A model generated the notes under the pieces. That model was not told the origin of the DNA. It ran no database searches and worked only from the letters and a program-made list of their open reading frames with translations. Positions 8,510 through 19,100 of a DNA stretch of 64,000 nucleotides are shown piece by piece. The stretch covers positions 310,001 to 374,000 of the forward strand of contig NZ_CANMAO010000001.1 in NCBI RefSeq assembly GCF_947495845.1, written 5' to 3'. Made by a program: the position numbers and the translations under genes. The DNA is from an uncultured Endozoicomonas sp. Lineage in GTDB: Bacteria > Pseudomonadota > Gammaproteobacteria > Pseudomonadales > Endozoicomonadaceae. Every line of letters begins with the position of its first letter. Within the stretch, counting starts at the first letter, position 1.

Positions 8510-9194
8510 GCAACAATCCATGAGAGGCGGTGCTGCGTGTCTGGCACTGATAAAACGAGACCTGACTCTGGCCTTTCGATCTCCCGGGCAGATTGTAAAT
8601 CCCATGGCGTTTTTTCTGATGGTGGCGTCGTTGTTTCCACTAGGTATTGCGCCGGATCGTGATGTGTTGTCTCAATTGGCACCAGGGATTATCTGGATTG
8701 GTGCCTTGCTATCTGTACTGATGTCTCTGGATTCACTGTTCAAGAGTGATCAGGATGATGGCTCCCTTGATCAGTTGTTGATGTCGCCACACCCGCTGCC
8801 CCTTCTCGTGCTTGCCAAAGTCTTCAGTCACTGGCTTACCAGCGGTTTCTGTTTGACGATTATGGCGCCGTTGCTCGCCATTATGTTGCACTTGCCTGCC
8901 GATGCGATTCTGCCTTTATTCGTGACCTTGTTGTTAGGTACTCCTGTCTTAAGTCTTGCCGGTGCCATTGGTGCAGCCTTAACGGTTCGGATACAGAGAG
9001 GAGGTGTGCTTCTGACCTTGCTTTCTCTGCCTCTTTATATTCCGGTACTGATTTTTGCTACTGGCGCGGTCAATGCAGCAGCAGAGTCTTTGCCCTGGAA
9101 CGGCCACCTTCTATGGTTGTCTGTATTTTTATTGCTTGGCCTGTGTTTGGCGCCGTTGGCAGCGGCTGGTGCGTTAAGAGTGATAAATGAGTGA
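8496..9194 (+). CDS. ccmB: CcmB, heme ABC exporter permease
   Basis: This is a 232-residue six-helix inner-membrane subunit pairing with CcmA. The start at ATG 8496 is set by GGAGG at 8485-8489; an upstream ATG at 8469 lies inside ccmA without a ribosome site. Conserved features include LIKRDLTLAFRSPGQ at the N-terminus, the cytoplasmic segment FKSDQDDGSLDQLLMSP, and LSLPLYIPVLIF near the end. The length agrees with E. coli CcmB (220). Confidence 0.92.
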   Translation: MATTEQQSMRGGAACLALIKRDLTLAFRSPGQIVNPMAFFLMVASLFPLGIAPDRDVLSQLAPGIIWIGALLSVLMSLDSLFKSDQDDGSLDQLLMSPHPLPLLVLAKVFSHWLTSGFCLTIMAPLLAIMLHLPADAILPLFVTLLLGTPVLSLAGAIGAALTVRIQRGGVLLTLLSLPLYIPVLIFATGAVNAAAESLPWNGHLLWLSVFLLLGLCLAPLAAAGALRVINE

Positions 9195-9336
9195 ACTCAC
9201 TATTATGTATTGACTGAGAATAATGTCATGATTTGGTCAATGTGTTGAAATAGCACCGGATTTCCAGCATTGTGTCGCAGTGGTATTTTCTATTTTGTGG
9301 AAATATCGGACAGTATGCATCTGTACAAAGAACAAG

Positions 9337-10077
9337 ATGATGAAGTGGACTTTTTTTCATAAGTTGGGATCTCCCAAGTGGTTTTACGATATCAGCGGTA
9401 AGTGGCTGCCCTGGCTGCAGATTACGTCGTTGTTATCCCTCGTTGTTGCTCTGATCTGGGGGTTGGCATTCACACCTCCGGATTATCTTCAAGGCAACAG
9501 TTATCGAATTATTTTTATTCACGTTCCGGCGTCATTCCTTGCCCAGGCTATTTATATGATGATGGCAACGGCGGCGGCCGTTTTGCTGATCTGGCGAATC
9601 AAGCTAGCGGACATGGCGCTGAAAGTGATGGCGCCCATTGGTGCCTCGTTCTGTATTTTATCTCTCGCTACCGGCGCGATCTGGGGGCAACCGACCTGGG
9701 GAACCTGGTGGGTGTGGGATGCACGTCTTACCTCCATGTTGATTTTGTTGTTCCTCTATATTGGTATCATCGCCCTGCGAGGCGCCATTCAAACCTCCGA
9801 AGTGGCGGCTAAAGCCTGCGCCATTTTGAGTTTGGTGGGGGTGGTGAATATTCCGATCATTAAGTATTCCGTAAACTGGTGGAACACCCTGCATCAGGGC
9901 GCGACCCTGAAGTTGACGGAGAAACCTTCCATGGCACCGGAAATGCTGTGGCCGCTGTTGCTTTCTATTCTTGGTTTTTATCTGTTCTTTACTCTGGTGA
10001 TGTTTCTGCGGCTGCGGGTTGAAATCCTCAGTCGTGAAAAGAAAACCCGCTGGGTAAAAGCGCTGGTGGGGGAGTAA
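9337..10077 (+). CDS. ccmC: CcmC, heme-handling membrane protein
   Basis: This is a 246-residue member of the heme-handling family that loads heme onto CcmE. The periplasmic tryptophan-rich motif is complete (WGTWWVWDARLTS), and the two family histidines are seen in IHVPAS and NTLHQG. Six transmembrane helices are evident. The family N-terminus (WTFFHKLGSPKWFY, compare E. coli WKTLHQLAIPPRLY) supports a start at ATG 9337 or 9340; the open frame extends further upstream to 9280 without homology. A 142-bp gap separates it from ccmB, the longest gap in the operon. Confidence 0.92.
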   Translation: MMKWTFFHKLGSPKWFYDISGKWLPWLQITSLLSLVVALIWGLAFTPPDYLQGNSYRIIFIHVPASFLAQAIYMMMATAAAVLLIWRIKLADMALKVMAPIGASFCILSLATGAIWGQPTWGTWWVWDARLTSMLILLFLYIGIIALRGAIQTSEVAAKACAILSLVGVVNIPIIKYSVNWWNTLHQGATLKLTEKPSMAPEMLWPLLLSILGFYLFFTLVMFLRLRVEILSREKKTRWVKALVGE

Positions 10078-10083
10078 TCGGCA

Positions 10084-10320
10084 GTGTTGTATTTCGAAAA
10101 CTGGTCTGAATTTCTGGCAATGGATGGGCATGGCTTCTATGTGTGGAGCGCCTATGCCGTTGGCTTGCTGGTGGTCATTTATAATGTGTTATCCCCTATG
10201 ATGGCCAAACGAAAAGTGATTGCCAGTATCCAACGGCAGGAACGATTAGCGAAAGGTGTCGGGAAGATGTCCTCAATAACAGAAAGCTCTTTATTGCAAG
10301 ACGGCAGAGGTGCGCAATGA
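10084..10320 (+). CDS. ccmD: CcmD, small heme exporter subunit
   Basis: This 78-residue protein has one N-terminal membrane helix (GFYVWSAYAVGLLVVIYNV) and a basic cytoplasmic tail, typical of CcmD, which stabilises the CcmABCDE complex. The start is GTG 10084, with GGGGGAG ending ten bases upstream inside the end of ccmC. The WSAY motif in the helix is a family hallmark. Its stop overlaps the ccmE start in ATGA. Confidence 0.85.
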   Translation: MLYFENWSEFLAMDGHGFYVWSAYAVGLLVVIYNVLSPMMAKRKVIASIQRQERLAKGVGKMSSITESSLLQDGRGAQ

Positions 10321-10838
10321 ACGCAGTCCGTAAACAGCGTTTGATTCTAGTATTGTTGCTACTGCTGGGTGTCGGTGCTGCCGTTACCTTGATGCTGTTT
10401 GCGCTTCAGGAAAACATCAATCATTACTTCTCGCCCGCACAAATGGAATCCGGTGAAGCGCCCACAGGCCAACGGGTTCGCGGTGGAGGATTGGTGGTGC
10501 CCGGATCGGTGGAGCGTGATACTGAAAGCTTGCAGGTGAGTTTCCGCATCAGCGATGGCGCTGGTGAGGTGACCGTATTATACGACGGTATTCTTCCAGA
10601 TTTGTTTGTCGAAGGCTCCGGCATTGTGGCAACCGGGATGCTGAATAAAGAGGGTGTGTTTACCGCCTCTGAAGTGTTGGCGAAGCACGATGAAAATTAC
10701 ATGCCGCCGGAAGTACAGAAAGCCATTGATGATGCCCATCCAGGCTATTCATCTCCGAGCTATTCGTCTCCAGCGCTTCAAACCTCCGCACGGGAGCTGG
10801 AAGTGCAGCAACTGGAGAGCCTGAATAATGGTGGCTGA
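10317..10838 (+). CDS. ccmE: CcmE, periplasmic heme chaperone
   Basis: This 173-residue membrane-anchored periplasmic beta-barrel protein covalently carries heme to the CcmFH ligase. The heme-binding motif is intact: H124 in KHDENYMPP, with the heme-stabilising tyrosine Y128. A single N-terminal anchor (residues 8-29) precedes the OB-fold domain. The C-terminal tail is flexible and Ser/Pro-rich (SSPSYSSPALQ). It overlaps ccmD by four bases and ccmF by eleven, implying translational coupling. Confidence 0.94.
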   Translation: MNAVRKQRLILVLLLLLGVGAAVTLMLFALQENINHYFSPAQMESGEAPTGQRVRGGGLVVPGSVERDTESLQVSFRISDGAGEVTVLYDGILPDLFVEGSGIVATGMLNKEGVFTASEVLAKHDENYMPPEVQKAIDDAHPGYSSPSYSSPALQTSARELEVQQLESLNNGG

Positions 10839-12834
10839 AATTGGTTTGCTGGCGCTGTCCATCGCTCTGTGCCTTAGTCTGTTGTTAAGTGTTTTACCGT
10901 TGTGGGGTAGTTTCAACGGTAACCTGCGTTTAATGAATCAGGCGCGTCCCCTGACGTGGGGATTCTTTGTGTTTGTCGCGTTTTCATTCGGTTGTCTGAT
11001 CTGGACTTTTGTTACTGACGACTTCTCCGTTGACTACGTAGCAAAACATTCCAATAGTCTGTTACCGCTGCAATATAAAATCACAGCCACCTGGGGCGGG
11101 CACGAAGGTTCGTTGCTGTTGTGGGTTTTGATTTTGGCGGGCTGGATGGCGGCAGTTGCCTTAAAAAGTTATCGACTGCCACCGGAATTATCGGCTCGCG
11201 TGTTGTCGGTGATGGGCATGGTGTCTGTTGGACTGTTGTTGTTTACTTTGCTCACATCCAGTCCTTTCAATCGTATTTTACCTTTTCCGCCGCAAGACGG
11301 TGCTGACCTGAATCCGCTATTGCAGGATTTTGGTATGATCGTTCATCCTCCCATGCTCTACATGGGGTACGTGGGTTTTGCCGTTGCGTTTGCTTTTGCT
11401 ATTGCTGCATTGATTGGCGGACAGTTCGACAGTGCCTGGGCTCGCTGGGCGCGTCCATGGACCACAGCGGCCTGGGTTTTCCTGACGCTCGGGATTTCTC
11501 TGGGCAGCTGGTGGGCATACTATGAACTGGGCTGGGGCGGCTGGTGGTTTTGGGATCCGGTTGAAAATGCGTCCCTGATGCCTTGGTTGGTAGGAACGGC
11601 GCTAATGCACTCACTGGCCGTGTCTGAAAAACGTGGTCTGTTTAAAAGCTGGACGTTGCTGCTGGCCATCTTTGCCTTCTCGCTCAGCTTGTTAGGCACC
11701 TTTTTGGTTCGCTCCGGTGTACTGACGTCGGTTCATGCGTTTGCCAACGATCCTGAACGTGGTGTGTTTATCCTGATTTACCTGATGGTGGTCATCGGTA
11801 GCTCGTTAACCCTGTTTGCGCTGCGCGCTCCAGAAGTCCGCAGTCGTGTTCAGTTCACCCTGGTTTCAAAGGAAACCCTGTTATTGGTGAACAACATTAT
11901 ACTCACCGCCAGTTGTGCAACGGTGTTGCTCGGAACACTGTTCCCACTGCTGTTGGAATCGCTGGATATGGGCATGATTTCCGTAGGCCCTCCGTACTTT
12001 AATACGGTGTTTGTGCCCATGGCGATGCTGCTGGCTTTTGCCCTGGGTGCTGGCGTGTTGCTTAACTGGAAAACCGGCTCTGTGAAATGGCTGTATCAGC
12101 AGACGCGATGGATTCTGCTGACCAGTGTGATTGGCGGCTTGGCTTTCAGCCTGATATACGGCAACAGCTTTATGATCAGCGAAGTGCTGGGGATCGGGTT
12201 GGTGTTTTGGATTGTTCTGACCATGGGGAAAGACCTTCTGAACAAGACCCGCCATGCCCGGGCGAAATCCGGTGTTGTGGTGGCACTTAAACGACTAAAA
12301 CCTGCTTATTATGGTATGCAACTGGCACACATTGGTTTGGCGGTTGCTATTGTGGGTGTGGCGATTGTCAGTGGCTACAGCAGTCAGCGTGACCTTCGTA
12401 TGGCGCCTGGCGACACGGTAGACATTAGCGGTTATCAATTCCGTTTCGATGGCGTTCGCCCGGTGCAAGGGCCGAATTACACTTCGGATTATGGCTCAAT
12501 TACCGTGTACGAACATGGTCGTCAAATTGCGGTGTTGCATCCTGAAAAACGCGTCTATACCGCACAGGCCATGCCCATGACCGAAGCGGATCTGGATCCG
12601 GGCATTACCCGCGATCTTTATGTTGCTCTAGGTGAACCATTGGGGAATGACGGCAGTTGGGCGGTTCGGATTCATATCAAACCCTTTGTGCGCTGGATTT
12701 GGGCGGGCTCAGTACTGATGGCATTGGGTGGCATTCTGGCTATTTCTGATCGTCGCTACCGGTTTAAAGTGCGTTCGAAAGTACTTAACAAGGGGCGTGA
12801 AGGCAGCTCGGATTTTAAAGGAGCTAATGCATGA
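10828..12834 (+). CDS. ccmF: CcmF, heme lyase membrane subunit
   Basis: This large (668-residue) multi-spanning protein attaches heme from CcmE to apocytochrome c. The tryptophan-rich heme motif is present as WGGWWFWDPVENASLMPW. FLGTFLVRSGVL and the histidine segments (for example GGHEGS, IVHPPMLYMG) are family hallmarks. A long periplasmic loop precedes the final helix. The length matches typical CcmF (about 650). It overlaps the next gene in ATGA. Confidence 0.94.
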   Translation: MVAEIGLLALSIALCLSLLLSVLPLWGSFNGNLRLMNQARPLTWGFFVFVAFSFGCLIWTFVTDDFSVDYVAKHSNSLLPLQYKITATWGGHEGSLLLWVLILAGWMAAVALKSYRLPPELSARVLSVMGMVSVGLLLFTLLTSSPFNRILPFPPQDGADLNPLLQDFGMIVHPPMLYMGYVGFAVAFAFAIAALIGGQFDSAWARWARPWTTAAWVFLTLGISLGSWWAYYELGWGGWWFWDPVENASLMPWLVGTALMHSLAVSEKRGLFKSWTLLLAIFAFSLSLLGTFLVRSGVLTSVHAFANDPERGVFILIYLMVVIGSSLTLFALRAPEVRSRVQFTLVSKETLLLVNNIILTASCATVLLGTLFPLLLESLDMGMISVGPPYFNTVFVPMAMLLAFALGAGVLLNWKTGSVKWLYQQTRWILLTSVIGGLAFSLIYGNSFMISEVLGIGLVFWIVLTMGKDLLNKTRHARAKSGVVVALKRLKPAYYGMQLAHIGLAVAIVGVAIVSGYSSQRDLRMAPGDTVDISGYQFRFDGVRPVQGPNYTSDYGSITVYEHGRQIAVLHPEKRVYTAQAMPMTEADLDPGITRDLYVALGEPLGNDGSWAVRIHIKPFVRWIWAGSVLMALGGILAISDRRYRFKVRSKVLNKGREGSSDFKGANA

Positions 12835-13415
12835 ATCGTCGTCTAAAGCTGTTTCTGCCGTTGGCGATTTTTCTGAGCCTTTGCCTGATGTTTTATATCG
12901 CCCTGTTTCGCGATAACAAAGGTGAACTGCCCTCGGCATTGCTGGATAGTCCGCTGCCGTCGTTTTCTTTAACGACGGTGAAAAATCCTGCCAGAACCGT
13001 CACCCGTGATGATCTGTTGGGAGAAGTGGCGCTGCTGAATGTGTGGGCAACGTGGTGTCCGGCTTGTCGGGTGGAGCATCCCTATCTGGTGGATCTCGCC
13101 AATAAGGGTGTGCCCATTTACGGCGTGAACTACAAAGATGATCAGCCGGAAGCCAGAAAGTGGCTGAAAGTGCTTCATGACCCATACCGTTTCAGCATTA
13201 ATGATCAGGACGGTTCTTTAGGGATTAACCTTGGCGTTTACGGCGCACCGGAAACCTATCTGATTGATCATCAGGGCATGATTCGCTACAAGCACGTGGG
13301 CATTGTGGATGCCAATGTGTGGAAAAACGATATTGAGCCTAAATACCGGGCTCTGGTTGAGCAGGCACAGCAGAGCAATAGCGGCGAGAATAGCAGCGAG
13401 GCTGATCCATCATGA
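12831..13415 (+). CDS. ccmG: CcmG/DsbE, thiol:disulfide oxidoreductase
   Basis: This 194-residue membrane-tethered periplasmic thioredoxin keeps the apocytochrome CXXCH cysteines reduced for heme attachment. An N-terminal anchor (7-25) is followed by the active site WATWCPACRVEHP, with C76 and C79. GVYGAPETYLID contains the cis-proline region. The C-terminal 30 residues are polar and probably unstructured. It overlaps both neighbours in ATGA. Confidence 0.93.
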   Translation: MNRRLKLFLPLAIFLSLCLMFYIALFRDNKGELPSALLDSPLPSFSLTTVKNPARTVTRDDLLGEVALLNVWATWCPACRVEHPYLVDLANKGVPIYGVNYKDDQPEARKWLKVLHDPYRFSINDQDGSLGINLGVYGAPETYLIDHQGMIRYKHVGIVDANVWKNDIEPKYRALVEQAQQSNSGENSSEADPS

Positions 13416-13948
13416 GAAAGGTGTTGATACAGTCTCTCTTGGCGTTTACAGCGCTACTGTTTATGGGTAGCGCTTACGCCACCATTGATTCCTATGAGTT
13501 TGATAATGCTGCACAGGAACAGCAGTTCTTTGAATTAACCAATGAGCTGCGTTGCCCAAAGTGTCAGAACCAGACGATTGGCGATTCCAACGCCCCCATC
13601 GCTCAGGATTTACGTCGTGAAGTCCACCGGATGGTAGTGGATGGTACGGATAACGACACCGTTATTGATTTTATGTTGGCTCGTTACGGCGATTTTGTGC
13701 TCTACAAACCACGCTGGACCGGTGTGAATCTGGTTTTGTGGCTGGGGCCAGTCTTTTTATTGTTGATCGGGCTGATAGTAGTTCTGATGGTGGCACGAAA
13801 ACATAAGACATCTGTTGTTAATACTCAGGACGCAATGCCTGAGGAAGCGTTGACGGAAGAGCAGGAAAAGGCGTTGGAGCGTCGATTGCAACAGTTCCAG
13901 TCCGATGAAGAGTCAGGCAATCCGTCTTCCGGGGAGAAAGAGGCATGA
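13412..13948 (+). CDS. ccmH: CcmH (CcmL-type) cytochrome c biogenesis thioreductase
   Basis: This is a 178-residue protein. A signal sequence (1-23) is followed by the three-helix domain with LRCPKCQNQTIGDSNAP, the conserved redox pair C48 and C51, then a C-terminal membrane helix (NLVLWLGPVFLLLIGLIVV). It reduces apocytochrome c thiols and complexes with CcmF and CcmI. It is the short form, corresponding to the N-terminal half of E. coli CcmH; the TPR half is the separate ccmI downstream, as in Pseudomonas. Confidence 0.93.
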   Translation: MRKVLIQSLLAFTALLFMGSAYATIDSYEFDNAAQEQQFFELTNELRCPKCQNQTIGDSNAPIAQDLRREVHRMVVDGTDNDTVIDFMLARYGDFVLYKPRWTGVNLVLWLGPVFLLLIGLIVVLMVARKHKTSVVNTQDAMPEEALTEEQEKALERRLQQFQSDEESGNPSSGEKEA

Positions 13949-15123
13949 TGGCGTTCTGGTTAATTTCTCTGGTGATGATTACTGCTGCAGTACTGCTGGC
14001 AGCCTGGCCATTGTTGAAAAGTCGGGTGACTGAGCCGCAAGAGCAGATCAATGATGAAACTGCGAATATTTTGAATTTCAAAGAGCAGATTGCAGATCTT
14101 GATAGTCAGGTTGATCAAGGGCTGTTATCAAAAGAAGAAGGCGATCGGCTCAAGCTGGAGTTAAAGAAAAAATTGGCAGAAGAGTTGGAAAACCCTGCTC
14201 AAGCCAGCAGCCGGTATTCAAAACTTAAGCAGCCGGCAGTGGCTGTCATGATTGCCGTGTTGATTCCTGCCCTGGCTATTTTGCTCTATTTCCGTCTGGG
14301 GGCTTCAACGGAAATGGCGGTCATTGATGTGATGGAAAAGGGTGACCACAGCAGCGAGCAGATTGAACAGATTCTGGAATCCTGGGTGGAAAAACGCCCG
14401 GAGAATAATCAGGCGCTGTTTATGCTTGGTAGTCACTATATGCGCACCGGTAAAATGGACGAAGCGTTAAAAACCTATCGTACACTGGTGCGTGTCAGCA
14501 ACGGTCATCCACAGGTGACAGCGGAACTGGCTCAGGTTCTGTTTCTTGCATCAAATAATGTCATCACCCCTGAGGTGCGTCAGCTTTATCAGCAAACCTT
14601 GAGTAAGGATGGCGAAAACACCACTGCTCTGGGCTTGCAAGGCATTGATGCATTTTCCAATGGCCAATATCAGGAAGCCGTTACCGCGTGGCAGACAGCA
14701 CTTCGCCTTGAAATGAACCCAACGGCGCGTCAATCCTTGACTGCGGGTATCAATCAGGCAAAAACCATGCTGGGTGAAACCGTGGTTTCTATAAGGGTGC
14801 AGGTTGCTCTCTCGGATGAGTTAAAAGATCTGCCAGAAACGGCGCGGGTGATTGTGTTTGCCAGGGTATCGGATCAACCAGGCTCACCGCCGGTGGCCGC
14901 TATTCCCATGAGATTGACGGATTTGCCCGGCGAGATTGTGCTGGATGACAGCAGCGCCATGATGATGGGCGGGCAATCGCTGTCTTCACTGGATAAACTG
15001 GATATTACGGCTCGGCTAAGTCTGTCTGGCGATGTGATGACACCGGATTATCAGGTGCATGCGAACGGTGTGAATACTGATTACTCTGATCCGGTTAGGT
15101 TGGTGATCGCTCCAGCTGGATAA
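13945..15123 (+). CDS. ccmI: CcmI/CycH, apocytochrome c chaperone with TPRs
   Basis: This 392-residue inner-membrane protein presents apocytochrome c to the CcmFH ligase. Two membrane helices (3-22 and about 93-112) flank a cytoplasmic leucine-zipper-like loop (FKEQIADLDSQVDQGLLSKEEG). The periplasmic part has TPR units (for example ALFMLGSHYMRTGKMDEAL) and a beta-rich C-terminal domain with VFARVSDQPGSPPVAAI. It is the last ccm gene and starts in the ATGA overlap with ccmH. About 120 bp of non-coding sequence follow. Confidence 0.9.
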   Translation: MMAFWLISLVMITAAVLLAAWPLLKSRVTEPQEQINDETANILNFKEQIADLDSQVDQGLLSKEEGDRLKLELKKKLAEELENPAQASSRYSKLKQPAVAVMIAVLIPALAILLYFRLGASTEMAVIDVMEKGDHSSEQIEQILESWVEKRPENNQALFMLGSHYMRTGKMDEALKTYRTLVRVSNGHPQVTAELAQVLFLASNNVITPEVRQLYQQTLSKDGENTTALGLQGIDAFSNGQYQEAVTAWQTALRLEMNPTARQSLTAGINQAKTMLGETVVSIRVQVALSDELKDLPETARVIVFARVSDQPGSPPVAAIPMRLTDLPGEIVLDDSSAMMMGGQSLSSLDKLDITARLSLSGDVMTPDYQVHANGVNTDYSDPVRLVIAPAG

Positions 15124-15241
15124 ATGGCAGGTGAACAGAGCTGCCAGATTGAGCCTACGGAAGTATATGATTCATGAATGAAACTATCGTGCCCAATCGT
15201 TGTCAAACCTGTAGTCGCTAATAAATAGGTATGGAGTTGAG

Positions 15242-15868
15242 ATGATTACAGGTACAGGGCAGCTGATTCCAAATGAGCACTTAGTCAATTCAGGATCTAT
15301 TGCCTCCGGCAGAGGGGAAGATGCATCATTCGGTTCATATAAGGTGTCTATTGCGAAGAGGGATAAATGTAAAGTGTTGGTGGCGCTCTATAATCATTCA
15401 CGCCCAATGGGTTCATCCTTTTTATCTTTAAGAGCAAACCTGCAAATAGATAAAGATGATGCTGTTTCATTGATGAATTCAAAGGGACTTTGTTATCCGG
15501 AAATGTTAAATGGTCGTTTCTTGGGCGTTGACCTGTCCAAAGAAGTTGTAGATGTTCAGGCATATGAGAAAGTGAATGGTCAAGGAAGTGTGCAAAAAGC
15601 ACTTGAGTGCAGACATTGTGGTGTGGGAGAAGCCTGCAGGGCAAAGTATGTACCAGAAACAGAACTAGAACAGTATTGTTTCAATTATTTTACTGAACAA
15701 AAATCAGAGCTACACAAACTGTGTCTGGATTATACAAGAGAATGTATCGTACGGCATAATGCGAAGGGTGAGACTGACTTTCAGGGCCCGGGGTTGGGAG
15801 CTCAGGCCGCATTTCGGATAATTCAGGATTATGAGCAGGTTATGGCTGCAAACCTTGAACCTATCTGA
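15242..15868 (+). CDS. unrecognised 208-residue orphan protein
   Basis: I do not recognise this protein. It begins at an ATG preceded by GGTATGGAGTTGAG, giving a fair ribosome site. It has no signal peptide or membrane helix. Residues 44-66 (KVLVALYNHSRPMGSSF onward) look like a compact beta segment. A cysteine-rich patch ECRHCGVGEACRAKY, with further cysteines in EQYCF and HKLCLDYTRECIV, might bind metal or form disulfides. It is more AT-rich than ccmI and smc on either side and belongs to neither operon by function. It may be lineage-specific. Confidence 0.55.
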   Translation: MITGTGQLIPNEHLVNSGSIASGRGEDASFGSYKVSIAKRDKCKVLVALYNHSRPMGSSFLSLRANLQIDKDDAVSLMNSKGLCYPEMLNGRFLGVDLSKEVVDVQAYEKVNGQGSVQKALECRHCGVGEACRAKYVPETELEQYCFNYFTEQKSELHKLCLDYTRECIVRHNAKGETDFQGPGLGAQAAFRIIQDYEQVMAANLEPI

Positions 15869-15909
15869 AATGCAGCTGTAAAGTGTTATTCACTTCCAAT
15901 ACAAAAAAT

Positions 15910-15939
15910 GCCTTTCTAAATTCGGAAAAGGCGACTTTT
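15910..15939 (+). terminator. weak terminator-like hairpin after the orphan gene
   Basis: GCCTTTC and GAAAAGGC pair imperfectly around an eight-base loop, followed by GACTTTTC. It lies 42 bp after the stop. Confidence 0.35.
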
Positions 15940-16101
15940 CTATTAACTGTGGTAACGTATAAAATTCAACATCGAATCGCTATAACAAGGAACCGGAGCC
16001 CGAAACGAAAACGGTAATGGCTGGTTTACCCAAGTAGAGATAGCGGAAACCATCAAATACTGGTCAAACACGGGCCCGACAGTTAAGAGCAAAAGGAAAC
16101 G

Positions 16102-19100
16102 ATGCGTTTAAAATCCATCAAACTGGCCGGATTCAAATCGTTTGTGGATCCTACCACTGTGCACTTCCCTTCCAATATGTGTGGGGTTGTTGGGCCGAAT
16201 GGCTGTGGTAAATCCAATATCATCGATGCCGCACGCTGGGTAATGGGGGAGTCTTCCGCCAAACACCTGCGTGGCGAATCCATGACCGACGTTATCTTCA
16301 AAGGTTCCAATAGTCGGAAGCCCGCTAACCAGGCAGCGGTAGAGCTGATTTTTGATAACAATGAAGGTCGGGTGACGGGGGAGTTCGCGGCTTATCGGGA
16401 GATTTCCGTTAAGCGAACTGTGAATTCCGATGCCAAAAACACCTATTATCTCAATGGCAGCAAATGTCGCCGTAAAGACATTATGGATATCTTTCTGGGC
16501 ACCGGTCTGGGTCCGAGAAGTTACGCCATTATTTCACAGGGCATTATCTCCAACCTGATCGAATCCAAGCCGGAAGAGCTTCGTGTCTTTATTGAAGAGG
16601 CCGCCGGTATTTCCCGCTATAAAGAGCGTCGCCGGGAAACGGAAAACCGTATTCGCCGAACCAATGAGAATCTCGAACGTCTGACTGACCTTCGGGATGA
16701 ACTCGGCCGTCAGCTTGGCCATCTGCAGCGACAGGCGCAGGCTGCAGAAAAATACAAAGAATTCAAAGCCGAAGAACGACTGAAAAAAGCGCAGCTGCAA
16801 GCGTTGCGTTGGCAAACCATTAATGAAGGCGCCGAATCTCAGGAGCACGCGATTCGCGAGTTTGAAGTTCAATTGGAAGCGGCGATCAGCCAACAGCGTT
16901 CTGCTGATGCGGCCATGGAAGATGATCGTGTGCAGCAGATGGAGCTGAGCGATCGATTCCACGAAACCCAATCCAGTTATTATGCCACCGGTAATGAAGT
17001 CACCCGGGTTGAGCAGACATTGCAGCACCGGGAAGAGCGTGCCAGAGAATTAAGCAGTGACCTGCGACAGGTAGAACAAAACTGGGAAGAAGCCCGGGAG
17101 CAACTGGCGGATGATCAGCAACAACTGGAAGCGTTTCAGGAAGAGCTGATTGAGCTGGAGCCGGAGCTGGCCATGTTACAGGATCAGGAAGCGGATTCTG
17201 GCGATGTATTGGCTCAGGCTGAAGACAATATGCAGCGCTGGCAGCGGGAGTGGGATCAGTTTAACCAGAAATCCCATGAGCCCAAACGGGTGGCTGAAGT
17301 CGAGCAGTCCCGTATTAATCATGCTGAACAAGTGATGGGGCGCTTGCAGGAGCGGGAAAGCCGTTTAAGAGAAGAAGCCTCAGCTCTGGGTGGTGATGAG
17401 GATCTCGAAGAACTGACGATTCTTTCCGAAAAGCTCACAGAATTGGAATTGACCTCCGAAACCGTCGAGATGCGTATCGAAGAGTGTTCTGAGGCGCTGG
17501 AAAAATACCGTGAGCAATCTCAAAACTTCACCGCCGAGCTGGACAGCAACCGTGATGAGTTGAGTATGGTGCGTGGTCGTCATGCATCATTGGAAGCGCT
17601 GCATCAGGCATCCATGAATGAAGACACCGGCACGATCGAGTGGCTGGAGCAGCAGGGTCTGACAGGCAACAGTCGCCTGATGGATAAATTACAGGTAGAC
17701 AGTGGCTGGGAGCGTTCCGTTGAAACGGTGTTGGGCGACAGTCTGCAGGCGGTTTGTGTGGACAGTCTTGATCCCGTGTCAGAAGCACTCAATGGTTTGG
17801 AGCAGGGTTCACTGGTGTTGCTGGAAGCAGCAGGCCAACAACAGCACAACCCTTCATTAAGTGAGTTACCGCTGCTGGCGGAGAAAATTCAAAGTGGACA
17901 GGATGCACTGACTCTCTTGGCAGGTGTGTATGCTGCAAATTCCCTGAGTGTTGCCATGTCGCTGCGGACGAAACTGCAACCGGGTGAATCCATCATTACC
18001 CAGGAAGGTATCTGGTTATCTTCCAACTGGTTGCGTGTCAGCCGAGGTGTGGACAGTCACGCCGGTGTGCTTGAGCGACAGAAAGAGATGGAAGCGCTGG
18101 CAGAAAAAATCATCACGCTGGAAGACAGCAGTCAATCTCTGAAAGCACAGCTGGCGACAGCGAGAGCAGAACTGGAAAAACAGGAAGGGCAGCGGGAAGA
18201 ACTGCAAAAGCAACTGTCCGGTTTGAACCGCACTCAGGGCGAAGTCAGGGCTGACCTCGGTGCCCGTAAAGTGCGACTTGAACAGTTTGCCGAACGTCGT
18301 CGTCGATTAGACAGTGAGCTTCAGGAAGCGCGGGAACAGTATCAGCTTGAGCAGGAAGTGATTGGCGAATCCCGAATGCGCCTGCAGGAAGCGCTCGACA
18401 ATATGGAAGACGACATTGAACGTCGGGAAGTATTGCAGGAGCAGAAAGAAACATTGCAGAAGCGGCTGGAAGAGGTTCGTCATCAGGCACGGTTTGATAA
18501 AGAACGTGCTCATCAGCTGGCTTTACGACAACAGTCTATTAACACTCAGATAGCGTCTTTAAAAGCGGCTATTGAACGTTTGAGTCAGCAAGCCACCAAG
18601 CTTCGTGAGCGTAAAGAGTTTCTGCTGGAGTCGGTGTCGGAATCAAACTCACCCGAAGGTGAGTTGAAAGCGCAGCTGGAAGAATTGCTGGGCCGTCGTC
18701 TTGAAGAAGAAGAGCGCATGCAGCAAGCACGGATCGCGCTGGAAGAAGTTGAGCAACAAATTCGCGCCGGAGAAAAGATTCGTCACGGAGCCGAGCAGGA
18801 AGCGCAGAAAGTTCGCGAGCGATTGGAAAAGCTCCGTATGGACTGGCAGGGCATGCAGGTTCGTCGCACGACACTGGCAGATCAGTTGAAAGAGGATCAG
18901 TTTGATCTGGAAACGGTTCTGGAAAATTTGCCGGAAGAGGCTTCAGAATCCCAGTGGGAAGAGGAGCTGCAACGCATCGCCTCCAGAATTGAACGACTGG
19001 GCGCAATCAACCTTGCCGCTATTGAAGAATACGAAACTCAGTCAGAACGAAAGCGTTATCTTGATGCGCAGAATGAGGATCTGACGTCTGCGCTGAATAC

